From the NCBI GenBank assembly GCA_947445855.1, contig CANFEH010000004.1:1-44497 (forward strand): a stretch of 44,497 bases of DNA, in the 5' to 3' direction. This DNA is from Zetaproteobacteria bacterium. Lineage in GTDB: Bacteria > Bdellovibrionota_B > Oligoflexia > Oligoflexales > Bog-1112. Positions 1-7,802 of this stretch are shown one piece after another. The notes beneath the pieces are model-generated. The model had not been told where the DNA came from. It ran no database searches and saw only the letters and a list, made by a program, of their open reading frames with translations. Position numbers and translations under genes: made by a program. Numbering within the stretch: the stretch's first letter is position 1; the number at the start of each line of letters is the position of its first letter.

Positions 1-105
1 ATGGCTCACTGCACCATTTGTCATGCGAGACAAGCCTGTTGCGGTTACAGAAGTGAAACTACTTAGTAAATAATCTGTATAAAGTTCTAAATCTTGTTTT
101 TTCAT
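1..105 (-). CDS. Transposase, N-terminal part (cut by window edge)
   Basis: An open frame of exactly 35 codons runs from an ATG at 105 out of the left edge. The N-terminal peptide includes ELYTDYLLSSF and TATGLSRM followed by GAVSH. This matches my memory of the N-terminus of DDE transposases of the IS4/IS701-like group, which are common in intracellular and environmental bacteria. The catalytic domain lies outside the window, so integrity cannot be judged. No good Shine-Dalgarno sequence precedes the ATG, which is usual for transposase genes. Family assignment rests on a short peptide and is moderately sure. Confidence 0.6.
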   Translation of the reverse strand, partial: MKKQDLELYTDYLLSSFTSVTATGLSRMTNGAVSH

Positions 106-144
106 GAAATAACTATACTAAAAAAACAAAGTGCGTAACATCAG
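1..144 (-). mobile_element. Insertion sequence, one end
   Basis: The transposase start is followed by about 40 non-coding bases. The segment 131-144 (gtgcgtaacatcag) is a candidate terminal inverted repeat, abutting the TAA stop (145-147) of the neighbouring gene. The other IS end is outside the window, so neither the inverted repeat nor a target-site duplication can be confirmed. The boundary is inferred. Confidence 0.4.
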
Positions 145-1140
145 TTACTCACATGAAAACGCTACCGCAAGAAGACGTCTAAGTGATTTTAAATAAAAAT
201 CATCCTCGGACTCGTCCCATAAAATCTTTTCTACATCCCAATTAGATAAAAGATCACAACTTAAATAAAAGTCTAATTGAAAACATTTCCATAAAGAAAT
301 TTTTTTTAAATCTTTCAAACTAACAAACGGCTTAGTTGCTACTAAAAAATCTCCCCATTTTTCTAGTTTCAATCTTTCTTGTGCTTTTGCTTTTTCTTGA
401 ACTCCTAGTGTTTTTAGAATAAGCCAACTGCCTTTGTAAGCGTTCTTAGAAATTTCTTCTGCTGCAACATTTTCTTTTCTCGTTAAAAAAACTGAGATTT
501 TCTTGTCTCCATTTTTTTCTCTTCTTGTCAAAAGATCTTTAAAAGCATCTCCCTCTTCAAAGGATTTTACGAGACTTTGAAACTGAGAAATCTCTAGAAA
601 GCCTCTCACATCTTCTAAAATATGAGGGTCAATTAAAGAAGAGCTTACACTTATTTTTTTCGCTAGTTCGTAACATACATTTTTTTTATTTAGAATTTTA
701 AAAATCTTAAATAAAGAATAGCTTCTTCTTGGATTTAGAACTTTTTTTTGTGTTTCTGCGAAAAGAATCTCGCCCCAAGAAGCTAATGCAAGAAGTTCTT
801 TTTTTAGACGCGAACTCAAGGCACCTGAATAAAAATCAAAGTAAGTAACTTTAGAATTCATGTAAACAGCTTGTTCACCAAAAACTTCTAGCTTTAAAAG
901 TTTTTTTGTCTTCGAGGAAGAAATTTCTTTAGACACGAACATGAAAGGAAGATTTTCTTTTGTCTGAGATAAAAATGATTTTTCTTTTTCTTCTTTCCCT
1001 TCATTGTCATATGTCAAAAGTAGAGAAAAACAACAGCTAAAACTAGTTGGTCCCAAAAAATCTTCTACCTTTATCAAGAAAACAAAGGCGCAAGAAAAAA
1101 CGTCTAAAAAAGAAGACTTCTCAAATATTTTATTCTCCAT
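145..1140 (-). CDS. Hypothetical protein next to a glycosyltransferase
   Basis: I do not recognise this 331-residue protein. It is rich in Lys, Ser, Phe and Leu, has no signal peptide or clear membrane span, and no obvious catalytic motif. An ATG at 1140 with AAGG about 8 nt upstream is preferred over a TTG two codons earlier. The gene begins 2 nt after the stop of the glycosyltransferase gene at 1143-2285, so the two are probably co-transcribed and may share a glycan-related job (inference from position only). Its stop codon directly abuts the putative insertion-sequence end, so the natural C-terminus may have been lost by the insertion. Only the reading frame and context support it being a real gene. 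Confidence 0.6.
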   Translation of the reverse strand: MENKIFEKSSFLDVFSCAFVFLIKVEDFLGPTSFSCCFSLLLTYDNEGKEEKEKSFLSQTKENLPFMFVSKEISSSKTKKLLKLEVFGEQAVYMNSKVTYFDFYSGALSSRLKKELLALASWGEILFAETQKKVLNPRRSYSLFKIFKILNKKNVCYELAKKISVSSSLIDPHILEDVRGFLEISQFQSLVKSFEEGDAFKDLLTRREKNGDKKISVFLTRKENVAAEEISKNAYKGSWLILKTLGVQEKAKAQERLKLEKWGDFLVATKPFVSLKDLKKISLWKCFQLDFYLSCDLLSNWDVEKILWDESEDDFYLKSLRRLLAVAFSCE

Positions 1141-1142
1141 AA

Positions 1143-2285
1143 TCAAAAAAACCTTAGAACCGAAGAGAAAAATTTCTTAGACACTTCTTTTGAGCTGTGT
1201 GCATAAAGATTTTTTGAAAAAAAATCTTTTAAAAAAGATGAATTCTTAGCCTCTTTTAATTTACCTACGAGCTCTTTTTCTTCAAAGGATTCGAGAAAAT
1301 AGGGGTAATCCTCACCTAAAATAGCAGAAGCTCCTGAAAATTTTTTACAAAGAACTAACTTCTCAAAACTAGCTGCAAGAGCTACAACTCCAGAGTTAAG
1401 CGTCTCATCATAAGGAATAATAACAGCGTCACAAGCTTTAAAATAAAAAGAGACCTGTTCCACACTGATTTTTTTAGGGATTATTTTTACTCTTGCTCGT
1501 ACTTGAGATGCTAAGTTTTCTAGCTCATTCAAATACTCTTGCGAAGAAACTCCCCCGACAAGAAGGTATAAGTTTTTTTGACTACATGAATTCGATTTTT
1601 TTTCAAGACCATCAAGGAATTTGTGAACTTTTTTATAGGGATCAAGAGCTCCAAAAATAAGAAAAATTCTTCCGTCACTTAAAGACAGCTGATAGCGAGC
1701 TTCTTCTTTTGAAAAAAAATCTGGGTAGATACCTTCATAAAGAGGATGAGGAGTGAAAAACATTTTTGACTCCTCCAAGTTAAAGTAGGGAGAACATCGT
1801 TTTTTTGTATCTTTTGTCATCACATGAACAGCACTTGCTTCTTCTGCCAAAAAAGAACTTAATTCAATTTCTTCTTCTTGAAACTTCATTTCATGAGGAA
1901 AAACATTGTGCACTGTCCAAAGAATTCTATGCCCGTTGTCTTTTAGTCTCTTCACTCTTGTAGTGAAATCTTTTAATAATTTTTTTGCAGATGCCGCAGA
2001 AGTCGCTTCTTGCAGAATTTTTTTCAACCAATGAAGATGGATCCAAGAATCCCCCCCCCAATTTAAACGTCCCAAATGTTTAAAGTTGCTAAAACCAAGG
2101 GTCACAAAAGAAAATTGAGAGGCTTCCCTATAGAGAAGCTGTTGAAAAGGATTGTTATTAGCTTCTGGATAAAAAGATAAAATTCTAGGTGTGCTTTGAA
2201 AGCCTTGTTCTCTACTATAAAGAATAGCGTCAACAAAAGCTTCTTCTGGACTTTTTGTACCCTGCGCTAATTCAAGTGTTCTCAT
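1143..2285 (-). CDS. Glycosyltransferase, GT-B fold (GT4-like)
   Basis: This 380-residue protein looks like a cytoplasmic GT-B glycosyltransferase that moves a sugar from a nucleotide sugar to a glycan or lipid acceptor. The N-terminal half has FYPEANNNPFQQLL and an IHLHWLKKIL segment typical of this group. The C-terminal half has a FGALDPYKK strand-loop, an LLVGG strand and an acidic donor-site region around IIPYDETLNSGV, which corresponds to the E-x7-E region of GT4 enzymes. It starts at ATG 2285 with only a weak purine-rich leader. The next gene downstream (145-1140) is unknown. Donor and acceptor cannot be told; exopolysaccharide or LPS assembly is the likely setting. Confidence 0.75.
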   Translation of the reverse strand: MRTLELAQGTKSPEEAFVDAILYSREQGFQSTPRILSFYPEANNNPFQQLLYREASQFSFVTLGFSNFKHLGRLNWGGDSWIHLHWLKKILQEATSAASAKKLLKDFTTRVKRLKDNGHRILWTVHNVFPHEMKFQEEEIELSSFLAEEASAVHVMTKDTKKRCSPYFNLEESKMFFTPHPLYEGIYPDFFSKEEARYQLSLSDGRIFLIFGALDPYKKVHKFLDGLEKKSNSCSQKNLYLLVGGVSSQEYLNELENLASQVRARVKIIPKKISVEQVSFYFKACDAVIIPYDETLNSGVVALAASFEKLVLCKKFSGASAILGEDYPYFLESFEEKELVGKLKEAKNSSFLKDFFSKNLYAHSSKEVSKKFFSSVLRFF

Positions 2286-2425
2286 TTTTTTGAGCTCTCT
2301 TTGGATAATAAGAGAAAATACATAGATTATTTAAAATCATGACGCAAGTCGAGAGCACTGTGAAGTGATCCATCCTCACAGCCTCTAAAAGAATAGATCA
2401 AAAATCAAGGAAAAAAACTAAACTT

Positions 2426-2689
2426 TTAATTTACTCTTTGTCTACCCACCTCCAAACAGTAGGAAAAATAACATGCCTCAAGTAAATCTAACCAAACCAC
2501 TTCTTTTTCATAGTCATAATGGACCTCAAGCCTCTTATTTTCTACAGCTTCTAAAATAAGCTCCATAGGTACACTATAAGACTCTGAAAAAGTCTCAAGA
2601 CTAATCCTTTGATTCTCCATAAATGAAAGCTCATGACCTAGATCTTCCACAGCTTGTTTAAAAATTTCTTTTCTTTTTTTATCTGACAT
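2426..2689 (-). CDS. Small hypothetical protein, possibly MerR/excisionase-like
   Basis: An 87-residue protein begins at ATG 2689 with an AGGGTG ribosome site about 8 nt upstream. The N-terminus is highly charged. Residues about 36-75 (YSVPMELILEAVENKRL then a short strand pair and VVWLDLLEA) have the pattern of a compact MerR or excisionase-type winged helix: helix, turn, helix, wing, helix. That reading is weak and no key residue proves DNA binding. It stands alone between the glycosyltransferase and uppP on the minus strand. Function unknown. Confidence 0.55.
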   Translation of the reverse strand: MSDKKRKEIFKQAVEDLGHELSFMENQRISLETFSESYSVPMELILEAVENKRLEVHYDYEKEVVWLDLLEACYFSYCLEVGRQRVN

Positions 2690-2882
2690 GCTTCACACCC
2701 TATATGTCATGCAGGAGTTTGCCCTACATCTAGTGTGATAGAGTATTCTTCTGCTCACAAGAGGTAAAGTTTGCTAGAAAGCTCTAGGAGAAACTCTTAA
2801 AGAAAAACAAGTTGTTAGGAAAAAAAAGGGGAGAGTTAACATAAAAATCTTGGCAAAAAATTTATCTTGTGCTAGGGGCTTT

Positions 2883-3677
2883 CTAAAAAATTACAAAATA
2901 CAGATAGGAGGCAAGAGCTAGACGATAAAGAGCAAAACTCAAAAAACCAAACTGAGAAAGAAATCGAAGAAAAAAGTGAATACTTATAAGACCTAAGGCA
3001 AAAGAACTTAAAAAACCGATATAAAACTGAGGTTCATACAAACTTAAATAAAACTCCTTAACATGCAGTACGCTTGCTGCAATCATGAGAGGAGTGCCTA
3101 TCAAGAAAGAAAATCGTATAGCATCTTCTCTGTTTAAACACAAAAAACGACCTCCTGTGATGCTAGCAGCACTGCGACTCACCCCAGGTAATAAGGCTAA
3201 ACTTTGCCCAAAACCAAGAAGAAAAGCTTCTTTTCCGCTGAGCTCCCCCAAACGTTTTGTTTTTGGTCGTTTTTTATCAACATACCACAACACAAAACCA
3301 AAAAGAGCTAAAGGAAGAACAACAATCATAACAGAATGCAGCTCGCTTTCAATTTTATCACGCAGCAAAAAACCAAGAAGCCCAGGAGGAATTGAAGCAA
3401 ATATTATATTAAAAAAAAGTTTTCTCTGTTCGAAATTCTCTTTCGTTCTTTTTCTAGAGAAAGCCTTTCCAAAAGCAAACCAATCTTTCCAAAAATAAAG
3501 AAGGAGAGCAAGGGCTGTACCAAAATGCAAAGCTACATTGTAGTACATGGGTAATTGATTTCCATTTTTAAAATAGGAATAAATAATTAAATGAGCAGAG
3601 CTAGACACGGGTAAAAACTCTGTGACCCCTTGTAGAGCACCGATATAAAAAGCTTCTAGATTAGAAAAATTCATCAT
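2883..3677 (-). CDS. uppP: Undecaprenyl-diphosphatase UppP (BacA)
   Basis: UppP removes a phosphate from undecaprenyl diphosphate so that the lipid carrier for peptidoglycan and other envelope glycans can be reused. It is a polytopic inner-membrane protein acting on the periplasmic side. The family signatures are present: GVTEFLPVSSSAHLII near the N-terminus and LLPGVSRSAASITGGRF in the second half, where Ala replaces the usual Gly of the PGVSRSG motif. About eight hydrophobic segments are seen. I start at ATG 3677, which gives 264 residues, close to the normal family size. A longer frame from a TTG at 3806 would add 43 polar residues not expected in this family. It fits with the murein genes elsewhere in the window. 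Confidence 0.92.
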   Translation of the reverse strand: MMNFSNLEAFYIGALQGVTEFLPVSSSAHLIIYSYFKNGNQLPMYYNVALHFGTALALLLYFWKDWFAFGKAFSRKRTKENFEQRKLFFNIIFASIPPGLLGFLLRDKIESELHSVMIVVLPLALFGFVLWYVDKKRPKTKRLGELSGKEAFLLGFGQSLALLPGVSRSAASITGGRFLCLNREDAIRFSFLIGTPLMIAASVLHVKEFYLSLYEPQFYIGFLSSFALGLISIHFFLRFLSQFGFLSFALYRLALASYLYFVIF

Positions 3678-3835
3678 AAACTTAACGTCTTTTTTATAAA
3701 ATACCTTTGAAATAATATTTACGTTTTCAAAAGAGCCCCCTAGACAAAAATTTTTGACCAGGTAAAATACAACTCTAGAAAGGCGATTTCTCTCACAAAT
3801 TTTCAATGATTTTCTTTATAAAGTAAAGGGCAAAG

Positions 3836-4117
3836 ATGTCTCAAGTGGTTGTTTGTCAAGATAGTTTGGAATCAAAACGTATAGAAAGTTTGAAACAAGA
3901 AAAAAAAATTACACTGAACAAAGACTTTTCTTACTGGCAACGCTCTGATGCTACAAAAACACTCCTGGTTGAAAGACTCATTGTTATACTTTTTACACCC
4001 GTGGTTTTGTTTTGGTCTCTTCTTCTTTTTAGTGCAGGAGCTGCCTTAGCCTTCTCTCTCCTGCTTTTTAAAGTTCTTGGGCAGGTTGCAGGTTTTTTAA
4101 AGAGGCTTGTAAACTAA
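3836..4117 (+). CDS. Small membrane protein, hypothetical
   Basis: A 93-residue protein begins with ATG at 3836, preceded by AAAGGG about 6 nt upstream. Residues 1-45 are polar and charged. Residues about 47-82 form one long or two short hydrophobic segments (VILFTPVVLFWSLLLF and following), so it is an inner-membrane protein with a cytoplasmic or periplasmic tail. No family is recognised. Its TAA stop overlaps the stop of the convergent YtfJ-like gene (shared CTAA at 4114-4117). Confidence 0.65.
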   Translation: MSQVVVCQDSLESKRIESLKQEKKITLNKDFSYWQRSDATKTLLVERLIVILFTPVVLFWSLLLFSAGAALAFSLLLFKVLGQVAGFLKRLVN

Positions 4118-4800
4118 GCAGCTACTTTAACCGACGTTTTAGAAGCAGCTTTTTTGGCTTCGATTGCTTTTTGTGACAGATCTTCTACACCTTTAGTCAT
4201 GAGACCCAAAAGCTCTGAAACTTTTTCTTTAGGAAGCTCTCCGTCATGACGAAAAAGAACTTTTCCGTCTACATCAAAAAGAATGACCACATTCGAGTTA
4301 TCTTTTAAACCCCACTCCGCGACAAGAACCTTTTGGTTGTCTCTTACATACTTTGTGTTGGGAAACTCTTTTTGGCTTGCTTTCAATTTCATAGCGATAA
4401 TGAAATTAGGCCAAGAAGATGCTTTCATATTCACAACAGCGTAAGAATCGTAATAATCTCGTGACATCTCAGCTGCTTTAATAGCCTTCGATGCATGTTG
4501 ATTTAAATCCTTAGCTCCTGGCGCAGCATAAAACAAAACTGAAATTTTTTCCTTTTGTTCTAAATCTTTTTGTGTCCAGGGTTTTTTTTCTGATACATAC
4601 ACAAGTAGAGAAAGATCTTCTGTAAGAAGAGGGGCTTGTTTACCAACCTCTATTTGCTTTCCAGTAGCTCTTGTCACTTGATGGGAAACCGGAGCAGCAA
4701 CTTGCTTTGCCACCACAGAGTCCAGAGCAAAGCTACTTGTCATATGAAGCATTGCGAAACCACCAAAGCCCATATAAACTAACTTTCTAAACATTTTCAT
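4114..4800 (-). CDS. Secreted YtfJ-like, thioredoxin-fold protein
   Basis: This 228-residue protein carries a signal peptide (residues about 1-25, ending in SSFA), so it is exported to the periplasm. The mature part contains a strand-rich domain with VLFYAAPG, then a long helix region, then VVILFDVDGKVLFRHDGELP near residue 180. This layout and the D-x-x-G-K-V-L-F-x-x-x-G-x-L pattern resemble the YtfJ family, a thioredoxin-like fold without a CxxC redox pair. No CxxC is visible here either, so a classical disulfide role is unlikely. The start at ATG 4800 has a strong GGAGGAG site. An ATG two codons later is possible. The C-terminus is Lys/Ala rich. Biochemical function unknown. Confidence 0.65.
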   Translation of the reverse strand: MKMFRKLVYMGFGGFAMLHMTSSFALDSVVAKQVAAPVSHQVTRATGKQIEVGKQAPLLTEDLSLLVYVSEKKPWTQKDLEQKEKISVLFYAAPGAKDLNQHASKAIKAAEMSRDYYDSYAVVNMKASSWPNFIIAMKLKASQKEFPNTKYVRDNQKVLVAEWGLKDNSNVVILFDVDGKVLFRHDGELPKEKVSELLGLMTKGVEDLSQKAIEAKKAASKTSVKVAA

Positions 4801-4880
4801 TTTACTCCTCCAAGAGTTTTTATTAGTCAGAACTCAAAGGTCTCAAGGGTTAACATAACAAAGAAAAAAAATACAGGAAA

Positions 4881-5105
4881 ATGAAACCTAAAATACGCCT
4901 TCTTACTAGAATTACTGCATTTTTTTTGATCCTCTTTATCCTAGGAGGGTACTTCTCTATGGTGAATCGTTTTGTTGGCGAAAAACCAGGTTGGGTCACT
5001 GAAACTCTCTTTATAGTAGGCGTCCTCGGGTCTTTTCTTTCAGGCTTAAGTTTATGCTTAAGCTTTTTATTTTTTCCAAAAAATGTAATTAAAAAAGATA
5101 CTTGA
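4881..5105 (+). CDS. Small two-span membrane protein, hypothetical
   Basis: A 74-residue protein with ATG at 4881, preceded by AGGAAA. Two hydrophobic segments are seen at about residues 8-28 and 43-66, separated by a short polar loop, with a basic C-terminal tail (KNVIKKDT). This is typical of a small inner-membrane protein. No family is recognised. Its stop lies 20 nt before the helicase ATG, and overlaps an alternative TTG start at 5102. It may be co-transcribed with the helicase-nuclease pair, but a shared function cannot be inferred from that. Confidence 0.6.
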   Translation: MKPKIRLLTRITAFFLILFILGGYFSMVNRFVGEKPGWVTETLFIVGVLGSFLSGLSLCLSFLFFPKNVIKKDT

Positions 5106-5125
5106 AGAGGAGTTCTCCAAAAAAA

Positions 5126-6520
5126 ATGAACAACACCCTTGTAGAAAAACCTTTTCGTTTAAGCTTTGCAGATGGTTGCCTTGTTACAGAAGACACACCG
5201 CCCAAAGAAACTGAAGGACTATCTCATTTTATTTATGATGAAAGAACAAAACAATTTCGAGCAAAAGCCTCTTCTTACAGAGAAATTATTTTAGAGCTCA
5301 AAAAAGCTGGTCACACTCTTCAGGACAACGCTTCAAATTATAAAAAAATACCGCTCCCTCTCAAGAAACCTATTCACGCAAGAGCTCACCAGACAAGCGC
5401 TCTTGAAGCTTGGCTTCAAACAAAAAAAGGGGTCGTTGTTTTACCAACAGGGGCTGGCAAAACTATCTTAGCTATTTTAGCTATTAGTCAAATTGAACGC
5501 TCTACTCTTATTATTGTTCCCACTATCGATTTACTTAACCAATGGTGTGAGGTGCTTTCTGCTTTTTTCACGGAACCAATTGGTGCTCTTGGTGGAGGAG
5601 AACGTCAGTATGCTAACATTATGGTTTCAACCTACGACTCAGCAAGACTCATGATTGAAGCGCGAGGGAACTCTTTTGGTTTTCTCATTGTGGATGAGTG
5701 TCACCGTCTCCCATCGTCTCAAAATCGTTTGATTGCTGAGGCTTGTCTAGCTCCTTTTCGACTAGGACTTACTGCCACTGTTGAAAGACAAGACAAAGCA
5801 GAAGAGCTTCTTTATGAGCTCATGGGAGAACTTGTTTACGAAGCAAAAATCACAGATATGGTGGAAAAAGTTCTTGCCCCGTACGATGTCATTCGTATAG
5901 ATGCTGTGCTTTCAGTAGAAGAAAAAAAAGAGTATCAAACGTGCAGAAATCTCTACACTCAGTTTCTTAGACAAAATAGAATTAATTTTAACGAACAAGG
6001 CGCGTGGCATCAATTTATTATTCGTGCAAGTCAATCTCCTACGGGTAAAGAAGCTTTTAGAGCTTATCACAGACAAAAAAAAATACCCCAATGGGCAGAA
6101 GAAAAATTCCATCATCTCTGGAACATTTTGCAAGCGCACACTCATGATTCTCTTATTATTTTTACAGATGACAACCAAGTAGCTTACCGAATAGCTCGTA
6201 CTTTTTTCATAGCTGCAATTACTCACAAAACAAAAGCAAAAGAACGCTCCCATCTTTTAACTGCATTCAGAAATGGGTCCCTTAAAATTCTTGTCACCTC
6301 AAGAGTGTTAAATGAAGGAGTAGATGTTCCTGAAGCACGTGTGGGAGTTGTTTTTTCAGGCACTGGAGCTGTGAGAGAACATGTTCAAAGACTAGGAAGA
6401 ATTCTTAGAAACACTCCAGGAAAAAGAGCTGTTCTTTACGAACTCGTCACAGCGGACACCAATGAACAATTTGTAAACGAAAGAAGACGTCAACATCATG
6501 CTTACCAAAACGCTCATTAA
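5126..6520 (+). CDS. XPB/ERCC3-like superfamily 2 DNA helicase
   Basis: This is an ATP-driven DNA translocase of the XPB (Rad25) branch. Counting from ATG 5126, the Walker A motif LPTGAGKT is at about residues 106-113, the Walker B/DECH box (VDECHR) at about 190-193, motif III LTAT at about 215-218, and a motif VI-like QRLGRILR close to the C-terminus. A region before Walker A with ARAHQTSALEAW is the usual Q-motif-like entry of the group. Length (464 residues) fits prokaryotic XPB. A TTG at 5102 would give 472 residues; I prefer the ATG because AGAGGAG lies upstream of it, though at a long spacing of about 13 nt. The nuclease gene downstream overlaps by 23 nt, which strongly suggests they act together on DNA. 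Confidence 0.88.
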   Translation: MNNTLVEKPFRLSFADGCLVTEDTPPKETEGLSHFIYDERTKQFRAKASSYREIILELKKAGHTLQDNASNYKKIPLPLKKPIHARAHQTSALEAWLQTKKGVVVLPTGAGKTILAILAISQIERSTLIIVPTIDLLNQWCEVLSAFFTEPIGALGGGERQYANIMVSTYDSARLMIEARGNSFGFLIVDECHRLPSSQNRLIAEACLAPFRLGLTATVERQDKAEELLYELMGELVYEAKITDMVEKVLAPYDVIRIDAVLSVEEKKEYQTCRNLYTQFLRQNRINFNEQGAWHQFIIRASQSPTGKEAFRAYHRQKKIPQWAEEKFHHLWNILQAHTHDSLIIFTDDNQVAYRIARTFFIAAITHKTKAKERSHLLTAFRNGSLKILVTSRVLNEGVDVPEARVGVVFSGTGAVREHVQRLGRILRNTPGKRAVLYELVTADTNEQFVNERRRQHHAYQNAH

Positions 6521-7730
6521 GTACAAAATAAGGCAAAAACAAGTGTACCCTAGTTTTGTTGACAGCCACAAAGAAAGTTTGAAAGCAGAAGCAAAAGAGC
6601 TTCTGTCTTTTTATGAAAACTGTGCCAGTCACACTGTAGGAGAGCTTGAAGAAAGCATAAGTCCTTTCATTAAAACTAAAGGAGGGATTTTTGAAGGGCT
6701 AGCAAAACTTCTAAGTGAAAGAGTGACTTCTTCTTTAGAAGGAAGTGACTCAAATATTTTTCTTCAAAGATGGAACACAGTAGAAGAAGCGCAAAAATTA
6801 CGTCAAGAAAAATTCTTCACCTCTCTCGATCAGTTTTATGAATCTTTAGAAGAACGTCTACAAAAGAAAATATCAACAGCACAAGAAGAACTCTACTCAG
6901 ACCTTCCTCAGTTTCAAAAAATTAAATCTTTTGAAAAAATAATCCCTGAAAATCTCTTAGATCGCTACAATGTAGCTCTTGTTCAAGGGTTACTACTTCA
7001 AGCAAAAAGCATTAAAATTCTTGTCCATAAAAAACAAGGCGAAGACGATTTATCTCGTCACCGATTTTTGTTCAGGCAAATGAAGTTTCATCGTATTTTA
7101 TGCACCGTTACTGAAGACACAGAGGATCACTTTACATGCGAGCTCTCTGGGCCTTTATCTATTTTTGAACAAAGACAAACTTATGGCATCCGTTTTGCCA
7201 ATTTTTTTCCGCATCTGCTGAAACTCCCATTCTGGGAACTAGAGGCAGATCTGGCCTTAAAAACCAACTCTGTCATTTTAAAATTGGATAACACTATGGG
7301 TCTTAAAAGCCACTACACACAAGAAGAGTCTTATATTCCAAAAGAACTCTTGTGCTTCACTCAGTCTTTCAATAAAAAAGCCTCCCCCTGGCAAGTAGCG
7401 ATTTCTTCTCGTTTTTTGAACATGGGGGCAAAATCCTACTGTTTCCCAGACATTGAATTAAACCGAGAGGGTCACAAAACACTCTACTTAGAACTCTTCC
7501 ACAGATGGCACAAAACACAGCTTCTGCAACGCCTAGGAGACTTAACAAAACAAAAAGATACTTCTCTCATACTTGGCGTTTGCACAAGTATTATGAAAAA
7601 GAAAGACTTAGAGGATATCCTTGAGAAAAATTCCTACAAATATAATGTCTTCTCTTTCAAGGATTTTCCTAGTAGCACAACACTTTTAAAATTTCTTGAA
7701 ACATGGGATTCTCAAAGCAAAAAATGCTAA
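6498..7730 (+). CDS. Bax1-like nuclease, DUF790 family
   Basis: A 410-residue protein of the DUF790/Bax1 family, known in archaea as the nuclease partner of XPB helicase. The N-terminal domain begins with the typical short segment leading to VYPSFVD. The C-terminal domain looks like a PD-(D/E)xK nuclease: a CFPDIEL segment with Asp at about 318 and a YLELFHRWH strand with Glu at about 332. The canonical Lys is not seen at the expected place; family members often have variants there. ATG 6498 lies inside the helicase gene with a 23-nt overlap, so translation is probably coupled. A role in excision-type DNA repair is inferred from the archaeal pair, not shown by the sequence. Confidence 0.82.
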   Translation: MLTKTLIKYKIRQKQVYPSFVDSHKESLKAEAKELLSFYENCASHTVGELEESISPFIKTKGGIFEGLAKLLSERVTSSLEGSDSNIFLQRWNTVEEAQKLRQEKFFTSLDQFYESLEERLQKKISTAQEELYSDLPQFQKIKSFEKIIPENLLDRYNVALVQGLLLQAKSIKILVHKKQGEDDLSRHRFLFRQMKFHRILCTVTEDTEDHFTCELSGPLSIFEQRQTYGIRFANFFPHLLKLPFWELEADLALKTNSVILKLDNTMGLKSHYTQEESYIPKELLCFTQSFNKKASPWQVAISSRFLNMGAKSYCFPDIELNREGHKTLYLELFHRWHKTQLLQRLGDLTKQKDTSLILGVCTSIMKKKDLEDILEKNSYKYNVFSFKDFPSSTTLLKFLETWDSQSKKC

Positions 7731-7802
7731 AAAAAACTGCTTTAAGCTCGTAAAAAAGTGTACCCATCATGACAAGAAAGCCTCCTTTAAGAGAGAAAGA
7801 AC

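Noticed and set aside
2320-2400. Imperfect hairpin (CTGTGA/TCACAG) before the glycosyltransferase gene
   Set aside because: The stem is short and broken and no T-tract follows on either strand, so neither a terminator nor a riboswitch can be supported.
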